Shown: one piece after another, positions 1 through 9,758 of the stretch | Layout: every line of letters starts with the position of its first letter | Position numbering within the stretch: the stretch's first letter is position 1 | Assembly: GCA_019752635.1 (NCBI GenBank) | Contig: JAIELX010000133.1 | Coordinates: forward strand, 1-64,000 | Length of the DNA stretch: 64,000 nt | Direction of reading: 5' to 3' | Origin: Candidatus Obscuribacterales bacterium | GTDB lineage: Bacteria > Cyanobacteriota > Vampirovibrionia > Obscuribacterales > Obscuribacteraceae | Translations under genes and position numbers: made by a program | Notes under the pieces: generated by a model | Told to the model about the DNA's origin: nothing | Database searches by the model: none | Seen by the model: the letters and a program-made list of their open reading frames with translations, nothing else

Positions 1-570
1 CCCGCTACTCCGGCTGCGACCGTTCCGAAGACAGGCGATCAACCAGCTACTCCTGCTGCGACTCCCAAGACCGGCGACCAGCCCGTTACTCCGGCTGCGA
101 CCGTTCCGAAGACAGGCGATCAACCAGCTACTCCTGCTGCGACTCCCAAGACCGGCGATCAACCAGCTACGCCAGCGACGACTCAGAAGGCAGGCGACCA
201 GCCATCAACTCCGGTGGTACCGGCAAATCCTTTCGCAAAGCTTCCGGGCGCCGACAAACCAGCCACTCCGGCTGCAACGCCTAAGACCGGTGACCAGCCC
301 GCTACTCCGGCTGCGACTCCCAAGACGGGCGACCAGCCCGCCACTCCGGCACTACCAGCAAATCCTTTCGCAAAGCTTCCCGGTTCAGACAAGCCTTCAA
401 CACCCGCTGCGACGCCTAAGACCGGCGACCAGCCCGCAACTACACCGGCACTACCAGCAAATCCTTTCGCAAAGCTTCCCGGTTCAGACAAACCTACAAC
501 ACCCGCTGCGACGCCTAAGACCGGTGACCAGCCAGCAACTACACCGGCCGCGGTGGTACAGAAGAATCCA
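1..570 (+). repeat. In-frame tandem repeats encoding Pro/Ala/Thr-rich stalk
   Basis: Bases 1-~207 contain 39-42 bp units encoding PATPAAT(V)PKTGDQ. Bases ~208-560 contain a longer unit encoding ANPFAKLPG(A/S)DKP plus TPAATPKTGDQ. Two copies of the longer unit, starting near 346 and 445, are almost identical over about 45 bases at a period of 99 bp (33 codons). All units keep the reading frame, so copy number can change by slippage without breaking the gene. Confidence 0.9.
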
Positions 571-1146
571 TTCGACAAGCTACCAGTGCGCCCCGGCGAT
601 GCACCACCCGCAGTATCAGTCCGTCCATTCGACCGACTTCCTGCCAGCACACAGCCGGCAACACCAGCACGTCCAGCCGACGCGCCGTCAGGTGTCCGAG
701 TTCGTCCCGGAGACGCTCAACCGAGAGCAAATGATAGACCGGAAGAAGCACCCAAGAAGGTCGCAATCAAAGATCACTACGAAACCACCCAAGTAGGAGA
801 TGCAGTCAAGCTGGCCAAGGAAACCGGACTACCCATAGTCGTGCACATTGGAGCCGATTGGTGCCCACCTTGTAAGGGAATGATTAAAGATGTTTACCCG
901 GACGCCGAAAAAGCCTACGCTGGCAAAGCCATATTCCTTCGTCTCGACGTAGACGATTTGGGCAAGCTTCGAGGAGAGAACCGCCAATTCGCCAATACTC
1001 TGGCGCAAGGCGTTGGTCCGATTCCAGATATAAGAATCGCGTCCGTCGACGCCAAGGGCACCATTTCACGAAAAGACAGGAACGAAGGTGCATTAAGCAG
1101 CAGAGAACTCGAAAACTTCTTGAGAAGCAACGGAATCAGAAAGTAG
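1..1146 (+). CDS. Thioredoxin-fold protein with Pro/Ala/Thr repeat stalk (5' end outside window)
   Basis: The frame is open from base 1, so the N-terminus lies outside; 381 residues are visible. Residues ~1-190 are low complexity: about five units of the type PATPAATPKTGDQ, then three units with ANPFAKLPG. Residues ~255-381 look like a thioredoxin domain, with VVHIGAD before the redox motif WCPPC (residues 287-291, bases 859-873) and a cis-Pro-region candidate (GPIPDIRI) later. A role as envelope disulfide reductase or similar is inference: no signal sequence is visible and the substrate is unknown. It converges on the next gene, with stops 5 bases apart. The CXXC domain call is firm; the family is not. 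Confidence 0.8.
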   Translation, partial: PATPAATVPKTGDQPATPAATPKTGDQPVTPAATVPKTGDQPATPAATPKTGDQPATPATTQKAGDQPSTPVVPANPFAKLPGADKPATPAATPKTGDQPATPAATPKTGDQPATPALPANPFAKLPGSDKPSTPAATPKTGDQPATTPALPANPFAKLPGSDKPTTPAATPKTGDQPATTPAAVVQKNPFDKLPVRPGDAPPAVSVRPFDRLPASTQPATPARPADAPSGVRVRPGDAQPRANDRPEEAPKKVAIKDHYETTQVGDAVKLAKETGLPIVVHIGADWCPPCKGMIKDVYPDAEKAYAGKAIFLRLDVDDLGKLRGENRQFANTLAQGVGPIPDIRIASVDAKGTISRKDRNEGALSSRELENFLRSNGIRK

Positions 1147-1151
1147 AAGGA

Positions 1152-1892
1152 CTAAGGCGGCACCTTCTTCAATTGCGAGCTAAGAACAACCTTTCCAGGG
1201 GTGAGGTTCTCCAAAACTTCGTAGCTGATATCCCCTTTAGAGAAAACAAAAGCACCGGAAGGAACAACCCTGCCATGCCTGATCGGTATATAGTTCACCG
1301 AACCGCCGATAAGACTTCCTATTGGAATAGGTTGACTTACTATCGCATAGCACTGGACCTTTTCGCCTCGCGACCATGGGTATTGTGTCACAGGTCCTAC
1401 ACTTCTTGCATCGATAGCGCCCGGAACAATATCTAGTTCAGCGACCGCGCCCCACAGATGTTCCGGGTGGTAAACCGGATATCGAATCGTGCGATTTCCT
1501 TTCGGCTCAATTGAAACATTTTCCGCAGTAAACATCTCACCACGGGCGATGGTACGCTTAGCCACAGCTACCATTCCAGGAGTAACTTCCGGCGATGCGT
1601 AAAGGTGCCCCAGGGCAAACTGATGCGACTGCAACGGTCTTTCCCCGAGGAACTTCATGTACACGCCCACTGAAACTTGCAGTAAGCCAAACACTAAGAC
1701 AGCGATAAAAAGCTTCGGTAAGCGAAACGGGATTCGAGCCGTAGTTGGAAGTGCGGACGCCTGCGAACCTGGTTCAGGCGATAGACTTTCCTGGTCATTT
1801 GGTGCAGCAACAAGGGAAGGGGTCGCACCATTTACGATACCAAGATCGTCACAAACCTTGAGTTGAATTTCCTGCGCCAGGTCATCGTCCAT
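1152..1892 (-). CDS. SAF-domain single-pass membrane protein (CpaB/FlgA-like region)
   Basis: About 246 aa. A charged N-terminal cytoplasmic part (~1-75) precedes one hydrophobic segment (LFIAVLVFGLLQVSVGVY, ~80-97). Then follows a SAF-like beta region with VAVAKRTIARGEMFTAENV, the form seen in CpaB, FlgA and sialate-synthase antifreeze domains, where IARGE..T..NV is typical. ATG at 1892 is preferred; an in-frame TTG at 1904 lies only 2 bases after AGAAGG. It is downstream of hen1-pnkp in the same direction, 65 bases from the pnkp stop, so it may be cotranscribed, but no functional link is visible. CpaB is a pilus-assembly periplasmic protein; whether this acts in a pilus is unknown. Confidence 0.6.
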   Translation of the reverse strand: MDDDLAQEIQLKVCDDLGIVNGATPSLVAAPNDQESLSPEPGSQASALPTTARIPFRLPKLFIAVLVFGLLQVSVGVYMKFLGERPLQSHQFALGHLYASPEVTPGMVAVAKRTIARGEMFTAENVSIEPKGNRTIRYPVYHPEHLWGAVAELDIVPGAIDARSVGPVTQYPWSRGEKVQCYAIVSQPIPIGSLIGGSVNYIPIRHGRVVPSGAFVFSKGDISYEVLENLTPGKVVLSSQLKKVPP

Positions 1893-1957
1893 GCTTACGT
1901 TCAAATCCTTCTGCTCTCACATTTTCATTTTACCGATCACTTTGCTAATCGGCAACT

Positions 1958-4513
1958 TTACAGACGCGGATCAACGGGCTCACTTTCCAGCGCCAACACT
2001 CCGAATACACATTCATGGATTCTATACAGAGGCTCCCGATCAACGAATCGCTGAACAGACTCGATGCCCAGTGCAAATTCACGCATCGCAAGCGAGCGCT
2101 TCATGGACAATCCTCGCTGGCGCAATCGATCGAGGTAGCGCTCATCACTATATTCTGGTCCATAAATTATCCGCAGATACTCTTTGCCTCGGCATTTCAC
2201 CGCGGGTTGCACTAGCCCCCTCGCTCCCGTCGCTAAGTAGTCCAATGGTTTAACGACCATACCTTCGCCACCGGAGTCAGTGAGCTGCTCCCACCAGGAA
2301 ATAGCAAGCTCTCGCTGCTCCGAGTCTCGCAAGTTCACCAATTTGTAGTTAGTAGCAATTAGCAACTCGTCAGCATTCGCGCGCACCAGCCGCGACAAAA
2401 TATTCATATGCCACAAGTGATTTTTGTCAAAATGGCTAGCACCTTCTGATGCCAGCAGATGAAAGGGAGCGACTTTGATATCCTTCAGCGACCCGACGTT
2501 CCAACAATAACGCCGATAAGCATCGATGTATTGATTCACCATTTGCTCTCGCGGACCGAAAGAATCGCGCAAAGGCGCAACATCCAAGCCCCTGGCTGCA
2601 GCAGTCTCCACCAGTCCGCCAAGCTCGCGCATGGCCGTCCTCGCCGCCGCGCCAGTTGAAGCGTACTGTCTGCGCAAGAGATCTTGGGCCTTCACGGACC
2701 AGGGCATCAACTCACAATCCAGAAGCATCCAATCCGAGTTCAATTCCGACCAAAGTTCAGCTTCAGTCGCGGCATCCCGCAAATAATGCAAGAACTCGCG
2801 CTCCAGATTGGCGTCGTTGAAAAACCGCCGCCCGGTTCGAGTGTAGCAAGCACCTATTCCTTCGTCCTGAACACCGAATCTGGTGGCAACCGTTTCGTCG
2901 TTCTTACAAAGAACGACGATTGCGCGAGAGCCCATATGTTTCTCTTCGCAAATAATCTGCTCAATTCCTGCCTCCGAGTAGTAATTCAGGGCTTCTTCGG
3001 GATACTCCAGATAGCCGGGGCGCCGAGATGTACCGCAGGGTGACATTGTGGGAGGCAAGTAAACAAGCCATCTGGGATTCATTGCGAATCGACTCATGAC
3101 CTCCAAGGCGGCGCAAGCATTTTCCTCGCGTATGGTTATTGAACGTTGCAGCCGCGTTGCCAGAATTCGCTTACCGATCACATCGGTAAGGTTCAACTCT
3201 TCATCCTTGCGAGCATCGCGAGCACCGTTACCGGAAGCGCTTAAAGGTTTCACCGGTTGATAGTAGACTTTCGCTGCCGGCACCTGCACCAGTTCTCGTT
3301 CAGGATAGCGCAGAGCAGTCATTTTGCCACCAAATACGCAACCAGTATCAAGACAAATTGTATTGTTCAACCATTCAGATTCGGGAACTGGCGTGTGTCC
3401 ATAGACCACCATGGCACGTCCGCGATAGTCCGCGGCCCAATTGTATCGAACCGGCAATCCGTACTCATCCGTCTCGCCTGTCGTCTCGCCGTACAGCGCG
3501 AAATCACGGACGCGCGCACTTGAGCGCCCGTGAAAGTCCTCTTTCAGCCCGGCGTGCGCAACAACAAGCTTGCCTCCATCCATCACATAATGTCCGATTA
3601 GTTTGTCAAAAAACTGAAGAACTTCTTCTTTGAACTCCTCGCTCTCCAGAGCCATTTGCTCGACGGACTCAGCCAAACCGTGAGTCATGCTAACTTTCTT
3701 ACCTTGAAGCTGACGCATCAGTTTCACGTCATGATTTCCAGCGACACAGAAAGCCGTGCCCTCAGCCAACATACTCATCACAAGGCGAAGGACATCGGGT
3801 GTGCGCGGACCGCGGTCGACCAAATCACCCACAAAAATGACTTTACGACCTAGTGGCGGCTCAACACTGTAGCGCCATTTCGAATCACTGGCATGAACTT
3901 TGTAGCCCAGCTTCATCAAGAGCTCCACTAACTCATCGAAGCAACCGTGGATGTCGCCGATGATATCGAAGGGACCGGATTCATGCTTCAAATTGTTCCA
4001 GAGCGGAACATACTCCACCGTGCTACTTTCAATTTCCTCGGGGGTGTCGAGAATGAAAACCCTGTGAAATCCTTCCCGACGTAATCCTTTTAGAGAACGG
4101 TTCAAAGCGCGTCGCTGATTGCGTATAACATGCCCGCCGAAGTTACGATCAGTTCTTGACTCATTGCGCTCGTAGCACAATTTCTCGTCGGTATTAAGGA
4201 CTATCGCCACAGAGAGAACATTCTGTGCGCGGGCCAATTCAATGAGCTTCAATCGATCTTCCGTCCGCACATTGGTGGCATCAATTACAGTGACGCGACC
4301 GGATTTCAGACGCTTGTTCGCAATAAAGTGCACCACATCAAATGCGTCGCCGCTTGCAGCCTGGTCCAACTCGTCGTCAGCTACCAATCCGCGACAAAAA
4401 TCAGAGGACACAACTTCGGTAGGTTTGAAGTGCTTTCGTCCGAAGGTAGATTTGCCGGAGCCGGAAGTACCGACCAGCACTACTAAGCAGAGTTCAGGAA
4501 GAACTATCTTCAC
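1958..4513 (-). CDS. pnkp: Bacterial polynucleotide kinase-phosphatase-ligase Pnkp
   Basis: 851 aa, close to the ~870 aa of Clostridium thermocellum Pnkp, with the same three modules in order. The 5'-OH kinase has P-loop GTSGSGKST (15-23). The 2',3' phosphatase is a binuclear metallophosphoesterase with GDIHG (186-190), GDLVDRG (229-235), GNHD (259-262) and a later YGHTPV. The C-terminal adenylyltransferase/ligase has nucleotide-binding Lys in EEKHMGS (K~525), CELMPW and EGMVVKP. Known function of the family: heals and, with Hen1, seals ribotoxin-cleaved RNA in the cytoplasm. The start overlaps the end of hen1 by 20 bases, indicating one operon and probably translational coupling. All motifs look intact. 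Confidence 0.97.
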   Translation of the reverse strand: MKIVLPELCLVVLVGTSGSGKSTFGRKHFKPTEVVSSDFCRGLVADDELDQAASGDAFDVVHFIANKRLKSGRVTVIDATNVRTEDRLKLIELARAQNVLSVAIVLNTDEKLCYERNESRTDRNFGGHVIRNQRRALNRSLKGLRREGFHRVFILDTPEEIESSTVEYVPLWNNLKHESGPFDIIGDIHGCFDELVELLMKLGYKVHASDSKWRYSVEPPLGRKVIFVGDLVDRGPRTPDVLRLVMSMLAEGTAFCVAGNHDVKLMRQLQGKKVSMTHGLAESVEQMALESEEFKEEVLQFFDKLIGHYVMDGGKLVVAHAGLKEDFHGRSSARVRDFALYGETTGETDEYGLPVRYNWAADYRGRAMVVYGHTPVPESEWLNNTICLDTGCVFGGKMTALRYPERELVQVPAAKVYYQPVKPLSASGNGARDARKDEELNLTDVIGKRILATRLQRSITIREENACAALEVMSRFAMNPRWLVYLPPTMSPCGTSRRPGYLEYPEEALNYYSEAGIEQIICEEKHMGSRAIVVLCKNDETVATRFGVQDEGIGACYTRTGRRFFNDANLEREFLHYLRDAATEAELWSELNSDWMLLDCELMPWSVKAQDLLRRQYASTGAAARTAMRELGGLVETAAARGLDVAPLRDSFGPREQMVNQYIDAYRRYCWNVGSLKDIKVAPFHLLASEGASHFDKNHLWHMNILSRLVRANADELLIATNYKLVNLRDSEQRELAISWWEQLTDSGGEGMVVKPLDYLATGARGLVQPAVKCRGKEYLRIIYGPEYSDERYLDRLRQRGLSMKRSLAMREFALGIESVQRFVDREPLYRIHECVFGVLALESEPVDPRL

Positions 4514-5906
4514 AGCTAAAGACTCCCATTTGAGTGGGTGGACCTAACTCCTCATCCACAGGTCCGATTGATTCGAATCGCACGGAATATCTGTAGCGCA
4601 GAGCGACGCTATTGCACCACTTCTCAAACTCCGCACGCGTCCATTCGAAGCGATGGTCGCCATGCCGCAGTTTGCCGCTCGGCAGATTCTCGAACTTCTT
4701 GTTGTACTCAACGTTGGGAGTCGTGACAATAACGGTGGATGGGCGCGCATGCTCGAAGACCGCCTGCTCAAAAGCGGGAATTCGCGGTGGATCCATATGC
4801 TCGATCACTTCAACGCAAGTAGCAGCGTCGAATCCCTTAAGGCGGTCATCGCGATAGACCAGTGAGCCTTGTAGAAGTGTGATTCGCGCACGTGCGCGCT
4901 CAGGCATTCGCTCCAGACGAAGTCTATCGCCGGCTTTCTCAAGCACACGCGGCGAAACATCCACACCGGTTATCTGCTCAAATTCCCGGTGTTCAAGCAA
5001 CGCTTTCAACAAACGTCCTTCACCGCACCCCAGATCGAGTACCCGGCGAGCACCAGAATCACGGAGGACCTCCACAACAGTTTTCATTCGCTGCTCGTTC
5101 AAACTAATCGGACGCTCAACCTGCTCCTCTTCCTGGAGATTGCGCGCTGCGTCTTCCTCCGGCAGATCTTCAACTTCTTCGACTAGCTGGCTCAACGCCA
5201 GGTTGGACAAACTGCGTTTATGCAAGAGATAACGTCGCGAAATCACATCCTTATACGGATGTGATGAAAGCCAGCCCTCCCCGAATTTCAGGAGCTTTTG
5301 CACCTCCGCTTCATCCACATAATAATGCTTATCGTCATCCAGAACAGGAATCAGGACATACAAATGGCTGAGCAAATCTTTGGCGCGCTTGACACCACTG
5401 ATGGTGAGACTCCAATAACTACTGTTACCCCAGTCCACGAACTTCTCATCGAGAACAAGCGGCTGAGCCTCAACCTCATACCCCAACGGTTCAAACAACT
5501 TTTTGAGAAATGCTTCACCACCGCGACACGGCAACACTGGAATTCTGGCTTCCAACGGTATAGACATATCGGCAAGATCTTGCCTTTCCTTACTCTTACC
5601 GCTGAGACAGGTTCCGAAGACTCGGGCAAGCGCCACACTCAAGAATGACGACGCGACGTAAGGACGATCATTAACATACTGATCAAGAGTTCGAGCTCCA
5701 GACGAGTCGCCCTTTCCCCGAACCAGCGCGACAGTGTCCACATCCAACAACAAGCAAGCTGTGCACTTCTCCTCGCCGGCCTCAGGAAAGAACACGTGCG
5801 CGCGGCCGAAGCTGAGGTCAAATGTATGCAACTTGTCCGGGTTCTTTAATAGAACATAGCCCAGGTCTGTCGCCGGTCGATGAGTTGTTGAGATGGTGAT
5901 AAGCAT
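4494..5906 (-). CDS. hen1: 3'-terminal RNA ribose 2'-O-methyltransferase Hen1 (bacterial type)
   Basis: 470 aa from ATG 5906 (MLITIS...); an in-frame GTG at 5945 would add 13 residues. The N-terminal half is the Hen1_L-type domain that activates Pnkp ligation. The C-terminal half is the SAM methyltransferase, with DLGCGEG (291-297) and the Mn-binding set EVIEH plus HRFEWTR. Using ATG 5906 the ligands fall at E366, E369, H370 and H418, the numbering I know for C. thermocellum Hen1, which supports this start. Role: 2'-O-methylates the 3' end at a break before sealing by Pnkp, so the repaired RNA resists re-cleavage. First gene of the hen1-pnkp unit; no clear Shine-Dalgarno is seen. Confidence 0.96.
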   Translation of the reverse strand: MLITISTTHRPATDLGYVLLKNPDKLHTFDLSFGRAHVFFPEAGEEKCTACLLLDVDTVALVRGKGDSSGARTLDQYVNDRPYVASSFLSVALARVFGTCLSGKSKERQDLADMSIPLEARIPVLPCRGGEAFLKKLFEPLGYEVEAQPLVLDEKFVDWGNSSYWSLTISGVKRAKDLLSHLYVLIPVLDDDKHYYVDEAEVQKLLKFGEGWLSSHPYKDVISRRYLLHKRSLSNLALSQLVEEVEDLPEEDAARNLQEEEQVERPISLNEQRMKTVVEVLRDSGARRVLDLGCGEGRLLKALLEHREFEQITGVDVSPRVLEKAGDRLRLERMPERARARITLLQGSLVYRDDRLKGFDAATCVEVIEHMDPPRIPAFEQAVFEHARPSTVIVTTPNVEYNKKFENLPSGKLRHGDHRFEWTRAEFEKWCNSVALRYRYSVRFESIGPVDEELGPPTQMGVFSCEDSSS

Positions 5907-6256
5907 TGTGAGAATTAAGGTTGCAAAATTAGAATTGAGATCCACCTGTTGGTCACAAAGTGGCTGAAGTCCTCATACCATGGGCAAAGGCGACTTAATC
6001 GGCAAATTGAACTTTTTAGGCGCGTTCAACGTAATAGATAGGGCGAACGATAGAATAGTGAGGTGCGCCCCTTGATATATCCGCCGCATATAAGCCGGGC
6101 GGGGCAGCACACATACAATGGAGACCGAAAGCGACACTGCAGTGCTCGCATCCGACTTCCATGCGGGTAAACGTCTGTCTCGCAGACAAAACTTAGGCGC
6201 TCGCTCCACCTTGCCCATCGGCAATGGGACATTCGACCGAACCGAGAGGAACCACC
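5907..6256. other. Divergent intergenic region hen1 / dnaE
   Basis: 350 bases between two divergent genes. It must hold both promoters, but I see no pair of -35/-10 hexamers strong enough to call. The last bases contain the dnaE ribosome-binding site (GAGAGG, 6243-6248). Short reading frames here have no family features. Confidence 0.5.
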
Positions 6257-9200
6257 ATGCCCCCCCGTCCTTACGTTCCGCTTCACCTGCACACCGAATA
6301 CAGCCTGCTTGACGGCGCTACGGTCATCAAAGACCTGGTCTATAAGGCCAAGGCCGAGAACATGCCAGCCGTTGCGATCACTGACCACGGCGTGATGTAT
6401 GGCGCAGTCGAACTGACGAAGAAGTGCGGAGAAATTGGCGGAGTCAAACCCATCCTCGGCATGGAAGGGTACATGATCGACGGCGATGTCCGAGATAAAA
6501 CTACAAAGAAAAGCATCTACCACATAACTCTTATGGCGCAGAATCAAACTGGCTATAAGAACCTGATTAAACTTTGCTCGTTCGCGCATTTGGACGGCTA
6601 CTACTACAAGCCGCGGATGAATCATGCACTACTGGAAGAGCACAGAGAAGGACTCATAGTACTCTCGGGCTGCCTTGGTGCAGAGCTGAGCCAGTATCTG
6701 CTCAAAGATGACTACGAAGGTGCCAAGAAAATTGCCAGCTGGTACAAAGAGGTCTTCGGCGAAAACTATTACATTGAGATTCAAGACCACGGTCAGGTAG
6801 AAGATCGCACGGTAAATATACCGTTGGTAAGGCTCTCCCGCGAGCTTGATATAAAGCTCGTCGCCACAAACGATAGTCACTTCACTTCCCATGACGACGC
6901 AATGGCGCACGACGCCTTGCTCTGCATTTCGATGGGCAAGAAAGTTACTGACACCAACCGCATGAAGTTTACCGGTTGGGAATACATCAAGAACGGCGAT
7001 GAAATGTCGTGGCTTTTTCGCGATCACCTCGACTACAACTTCATCGACGAATCAATCAACAACACAGTCGAAATAGCAGACAAAATCGATTGGATTAAAC
7101 TCGGTGGCGATCCCCGTCTGCCTAACTTCGCAGTGCCGCCGGGGCATACAGACCACAGTTTTCTCGATTACATGGTATTTGAGGGCTGCAAAAAACGCTA
7201 CGGCGCATTGAACGAAGAAATCGAAAAGCGCGCTCGAGAAGAGCTAAAAGTCATGATCGACATGAATTTCTCTTCGTACTTTTTGATCGTGGCAGACTTC
7301 ATCAATTTCGCCAAAGAAAGCGGCATCCCGGTAGGCCCCGGTCGAGGTTCAGCCGCTGGTAGCCTTGTAGCATATGCTCTCGGAATCACCGACATCGATC
7401 CAATTAAGTACAACCTGCTGTTCGAAAGATTCTTGAATCCGGAACGTAAATCCATGCCCGATATCGACACGGACTTCTGTATCGAACGTCGCGGCGACGT
7501 AATCAGATACGTCGAGCAAAAATACGGCAAAGATCACGTTGCACAAATCGTCACGTTTAACCGCATGACTAGTAAGGCTGTTATCAAGGACGTGGCAAGG
7601 GTTCTTGAGTTTCCCCTTGCCGAGTCGGCGAAGCTTGCAAAAATGGTGCCAGTGGTGCGCGGCAAACCGACACCACTGGAGGAAATGATCAAAGATCACC
7701 CTGAGTTCAAGCAAACTTACAACAGCAATGCCGAAGCGAAACAAGTTATCGACCTGGCCCGCAAACTTGAAGGAGTGAACAGAACATTCGGCATGCACGC
7801 AGCCGGTGTAGTAATTTCCGATGTTCCAATGAACGAACTTGTGCCGCTCCAAAAAAACAACGACGGCACCATTATTGCCCAGTTCTACATGGAAGACGTA
7901 GCCTATGTCGGTCTGGTCAAGATGGACTTCCTGGGACTGCGCAACCTGACGATGATCGATCGGGCGATCAAAATCGTCAAGAAAACTCGCGGCATAGATA
8001 TAGACATCCAAAAGATTCCGCTCGACGACGAAGCGACCTATCAAACCATCAGCAACGGCGATCTTGCAGGCATCTTCCAATTAGAAACATCCAGCGGCAT
8101 GCGTCAGGTTGCACGGGACATGAAGCCCGGCAACATGGAAGATATTTCAGCGATTATCGCTCTGTATCGGCCCGGTCCACTCGATACGGGGATGATCGAC
8201 AAATTCATCGATTGTAAAAACGGCAAAACACCAATCACGTACCCGACACCCGAACTTGCCCCGATCTTAAAAGATACGTATGGGCAGATTGTGTATCAAG
8301 AACAGGTTATGCAAATTGCGCAACGCCTGGCAGGATACTCGCTTGGACAAGCAGACTTGCTTCGCCGAGCAATGGGTAAGAAGAAACCCGAGGAAATGGA
8401 AAAGCAACGCGAGATTTTTGTAAGCGGCTGCGTATCCAACAACATCAAGAAAGAAGTAGCAGATCAGTTATTCGATACCCTTATTCAATTCGCCGAATAC
8501 TGCTTCAACAAGTCTCACAGCCAAGCGTACGCGTTCGTCACTTATCAAACAGCGTACTTAAAAACACACTACCCCGTCGAATACATGACCTCGCTGCTGT
8601 CGAGTTGCAGCTCTGAACAAGACAAAGTTCAGGGCTATATCGCAGAATGTCAGGCCATGGGCATCGACATCTTGCCGCCCGACGTCAACGTTTCTGGACG
8701 AGATTTCACAGCAGACGGAAATTCCATTCGCTTCGGTATGGGCGCTGTAAGAAACTGCGGTGAAGCCGCAGTTGACGAGATCGTGAAAAAGCGAGAAGAG
8801 GGCGGAACATATCCTTCACTTGCCGATTTGCTTACCCGCATTGACTTGCGCACGGTGAACAAGCGAGCGCTGGAAGCACTGATTAAATGCGGCGCTATGG
8901 CAAGCCTTGGCGTTACACGCAAGCAAGCCCTGGAAAATCTCGACGCAATGGTTGAGAGCGCAAACAGACGGCAAGCTCAGCAAGCGAAGGGGCAGATCAG
9001 CCTGTTCAGCATGGGCGGCGCGGCCGCGAGCTTCGATCCGATGCCGCAGCTAAAAGGTGATGCAGGCGAGTTGCCGGAAAGCGAATTGCAATTAATGGAA
9101 CACGAGTACCTCGGATTCTACGTCACCAGCCATCCTCTCAAACGCGTGGTTAATAGACTCCGTTGGCTGACAACTCACACGATTCGCGAGGTAGCGGAAG

Positions 9201-9712
9201 CCAATGACGGCTCCTCCATTATTGTCGGCGGGCTTGCTTCTTCTATCGAGAAGAAGCTCACCAAAACAAATAAAATGCTGGCTATCATTCATTTGGAAGA
9301 CCTTGCAGGAAAAATTGAGTGCGTTGCTTTCGGCGAAACACTAGACAAAATCGACGCCAGTATTCTCACTTCTCAATCGTTGCTTCTCATTAAAGGCAAA
9401 GTACGAAGGAACGAAGAAGAAGGTACCAACTCAGTCTCAGTACAAATGGTGCGGCGTATCGCCGATGCGAATCTGGTCAATATTTTCTTCACTAGAGAGC
9501 AAAGTTTTACCGACTTGCACCGGCTGAAGAGTATTCTGTCCATGCACAAAGGCGACGATCCGGTGCTGTTGCATTTTCCACAAGGTAAGAAAAGCCAGGC
9601 CATTCTGGTTGGCTGTCAGTTCTGGGTCAATGTTACAGACGCGCTAAGAGTGGACATTGAACGCAGCTTCCAAACAACAGCCAAGTTGCTCGTCAATCAT
9701 GTGGCTGTTTAG
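6257..9712 (+). CDS. dnaE: DNA polymerase III alpha subunit
   Basis: 1151 aa, the usual DnaE length. N-terminal PHP domain begins YVPLHLHTEYSLLDGA and continues with TDHGVMYG. The C-family polymerase core carries MPDIDTDF with catalytic Asp at ~402 and ~404, and GPGRGSAAGS before it; a later VKMDFLGL supplies the third acidic site. FNKSHSQAYAFVTYQTAYLK and a C-terminal OB-fold region follow. Replicative DNA synthesis in the cytoplasm. ATG 6257 is chosen because GAGAGG sits 8 bases upstream; an in-frame ATG at 6224 lacks this. No intein or split is seen. It stands alone, divergent from hen1. Confidence 0.97.
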   Translation: MPPRPYVPLHLHTEYSLLDGATVIKDLVYKAKAENMPAVAITDHGVMYGAVELTKKCGEIGGVKPILGMEGYMIDGDVRDKTTKKSIYHITLMAQNQTGYKNLIKLCSFAHLDGYYYKPRMNHALLEEHREGLIVLSGCLGAELSQYLLKDDYEGAKKIASWYKEVFGENYYIEIQDHGQVEDRTVNIPLVRLSRELDIKLVATNDSHFTSHDDAMAHDALLCISMGKKVTDTNRMKFTGWEYIKNGDEMSWLFRDHLDYNFIDESINNTVEIADKIDWIKLGGDPRLPNFAVPPGHTDHSFLDYMVFEGCKKRYGALNEEIEKRAREELKVMIDMNFSSYFLIVADFINFAKESGIPVGPGRGSAAGSLVAYALGITDIDPIKYNLLFERFLNPERKSMPDIDTDFCIERRGDVIRYVEQKYGKDHVAQIVTFNRMTSKAVIKDVARVLEFPLAESAKLAKMVPVVRGKPTPLEEMIKDHPEFKQTYNSNAEAKQVIDLARKLEGVNRTFGMHAAGVVISDVPMNELVPLQKNNDGTIIAQFYMEDVAYVGLVKMDFLGLRNLTMIDRAIKIVKKTRGIDIDIQKIPLDDEATYQTISNGDLAGIFQLETSSGMRQVARDMKPGNMEDISAIIALYRPGPLDTGMIDKFIDCKNGKTPITYPTPELAPILKDTYGQIVYQEQVMQIAQRLAGYSLGQADLLRRAMGKKKPEEMEKQREIFVSGCVSNNIKKEVADQLFDTLIQFAEYCFNKSHSQAYAFVTYQTAYLKTHYPVEYMTSLLSSCSSEQDKVQGYIAECQAMGIDILPPDVNVSGRDFTADGNSIRFGMGAVRNCGEAAVDEIVKKREEGGTYPSLADLLTRIDLRTVNKRALEALIKCGAMASLGVTRKQALENLDAMVESANRRQAQQAKGQISLFSMGGAAASFDPMPQLKGDAGELPESELQLMEHEYLGFYVTSHPLKRVVNRLRWLTTHTIREVAEANDGSSIIVGGLASSIEKKLTKTNKMLAIIHLEDLAGKIECVAFGETLDKIDASILTSQSLLLIKGKVRRNEEEGTNSVSVQMVRRIADANLVNIFFTREQSFTDLHRLKSILSMHKGDDPVLLHFPQGKKSQAILVGCQFWVNVTDALRVDIERSFQTTAKLLVNHVAV

Positions 9713-9758
9713 CCCACTACTTCGCTCTCTGCAAAAGCCGCGAAGGACATAGTACCGA

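Noticed and set aside
183..650. Gly/Val-rich open frame opposite the repeat stalk
   Set aside because: Product of reading the tandem repeats backwards; repeats remain open in several frames.
7349..8080. 243-residue open frame opposite dnaE
   Set aside because: Mirror of the dnaE coding strand; no ribosome site, family features or independent codon pattern.
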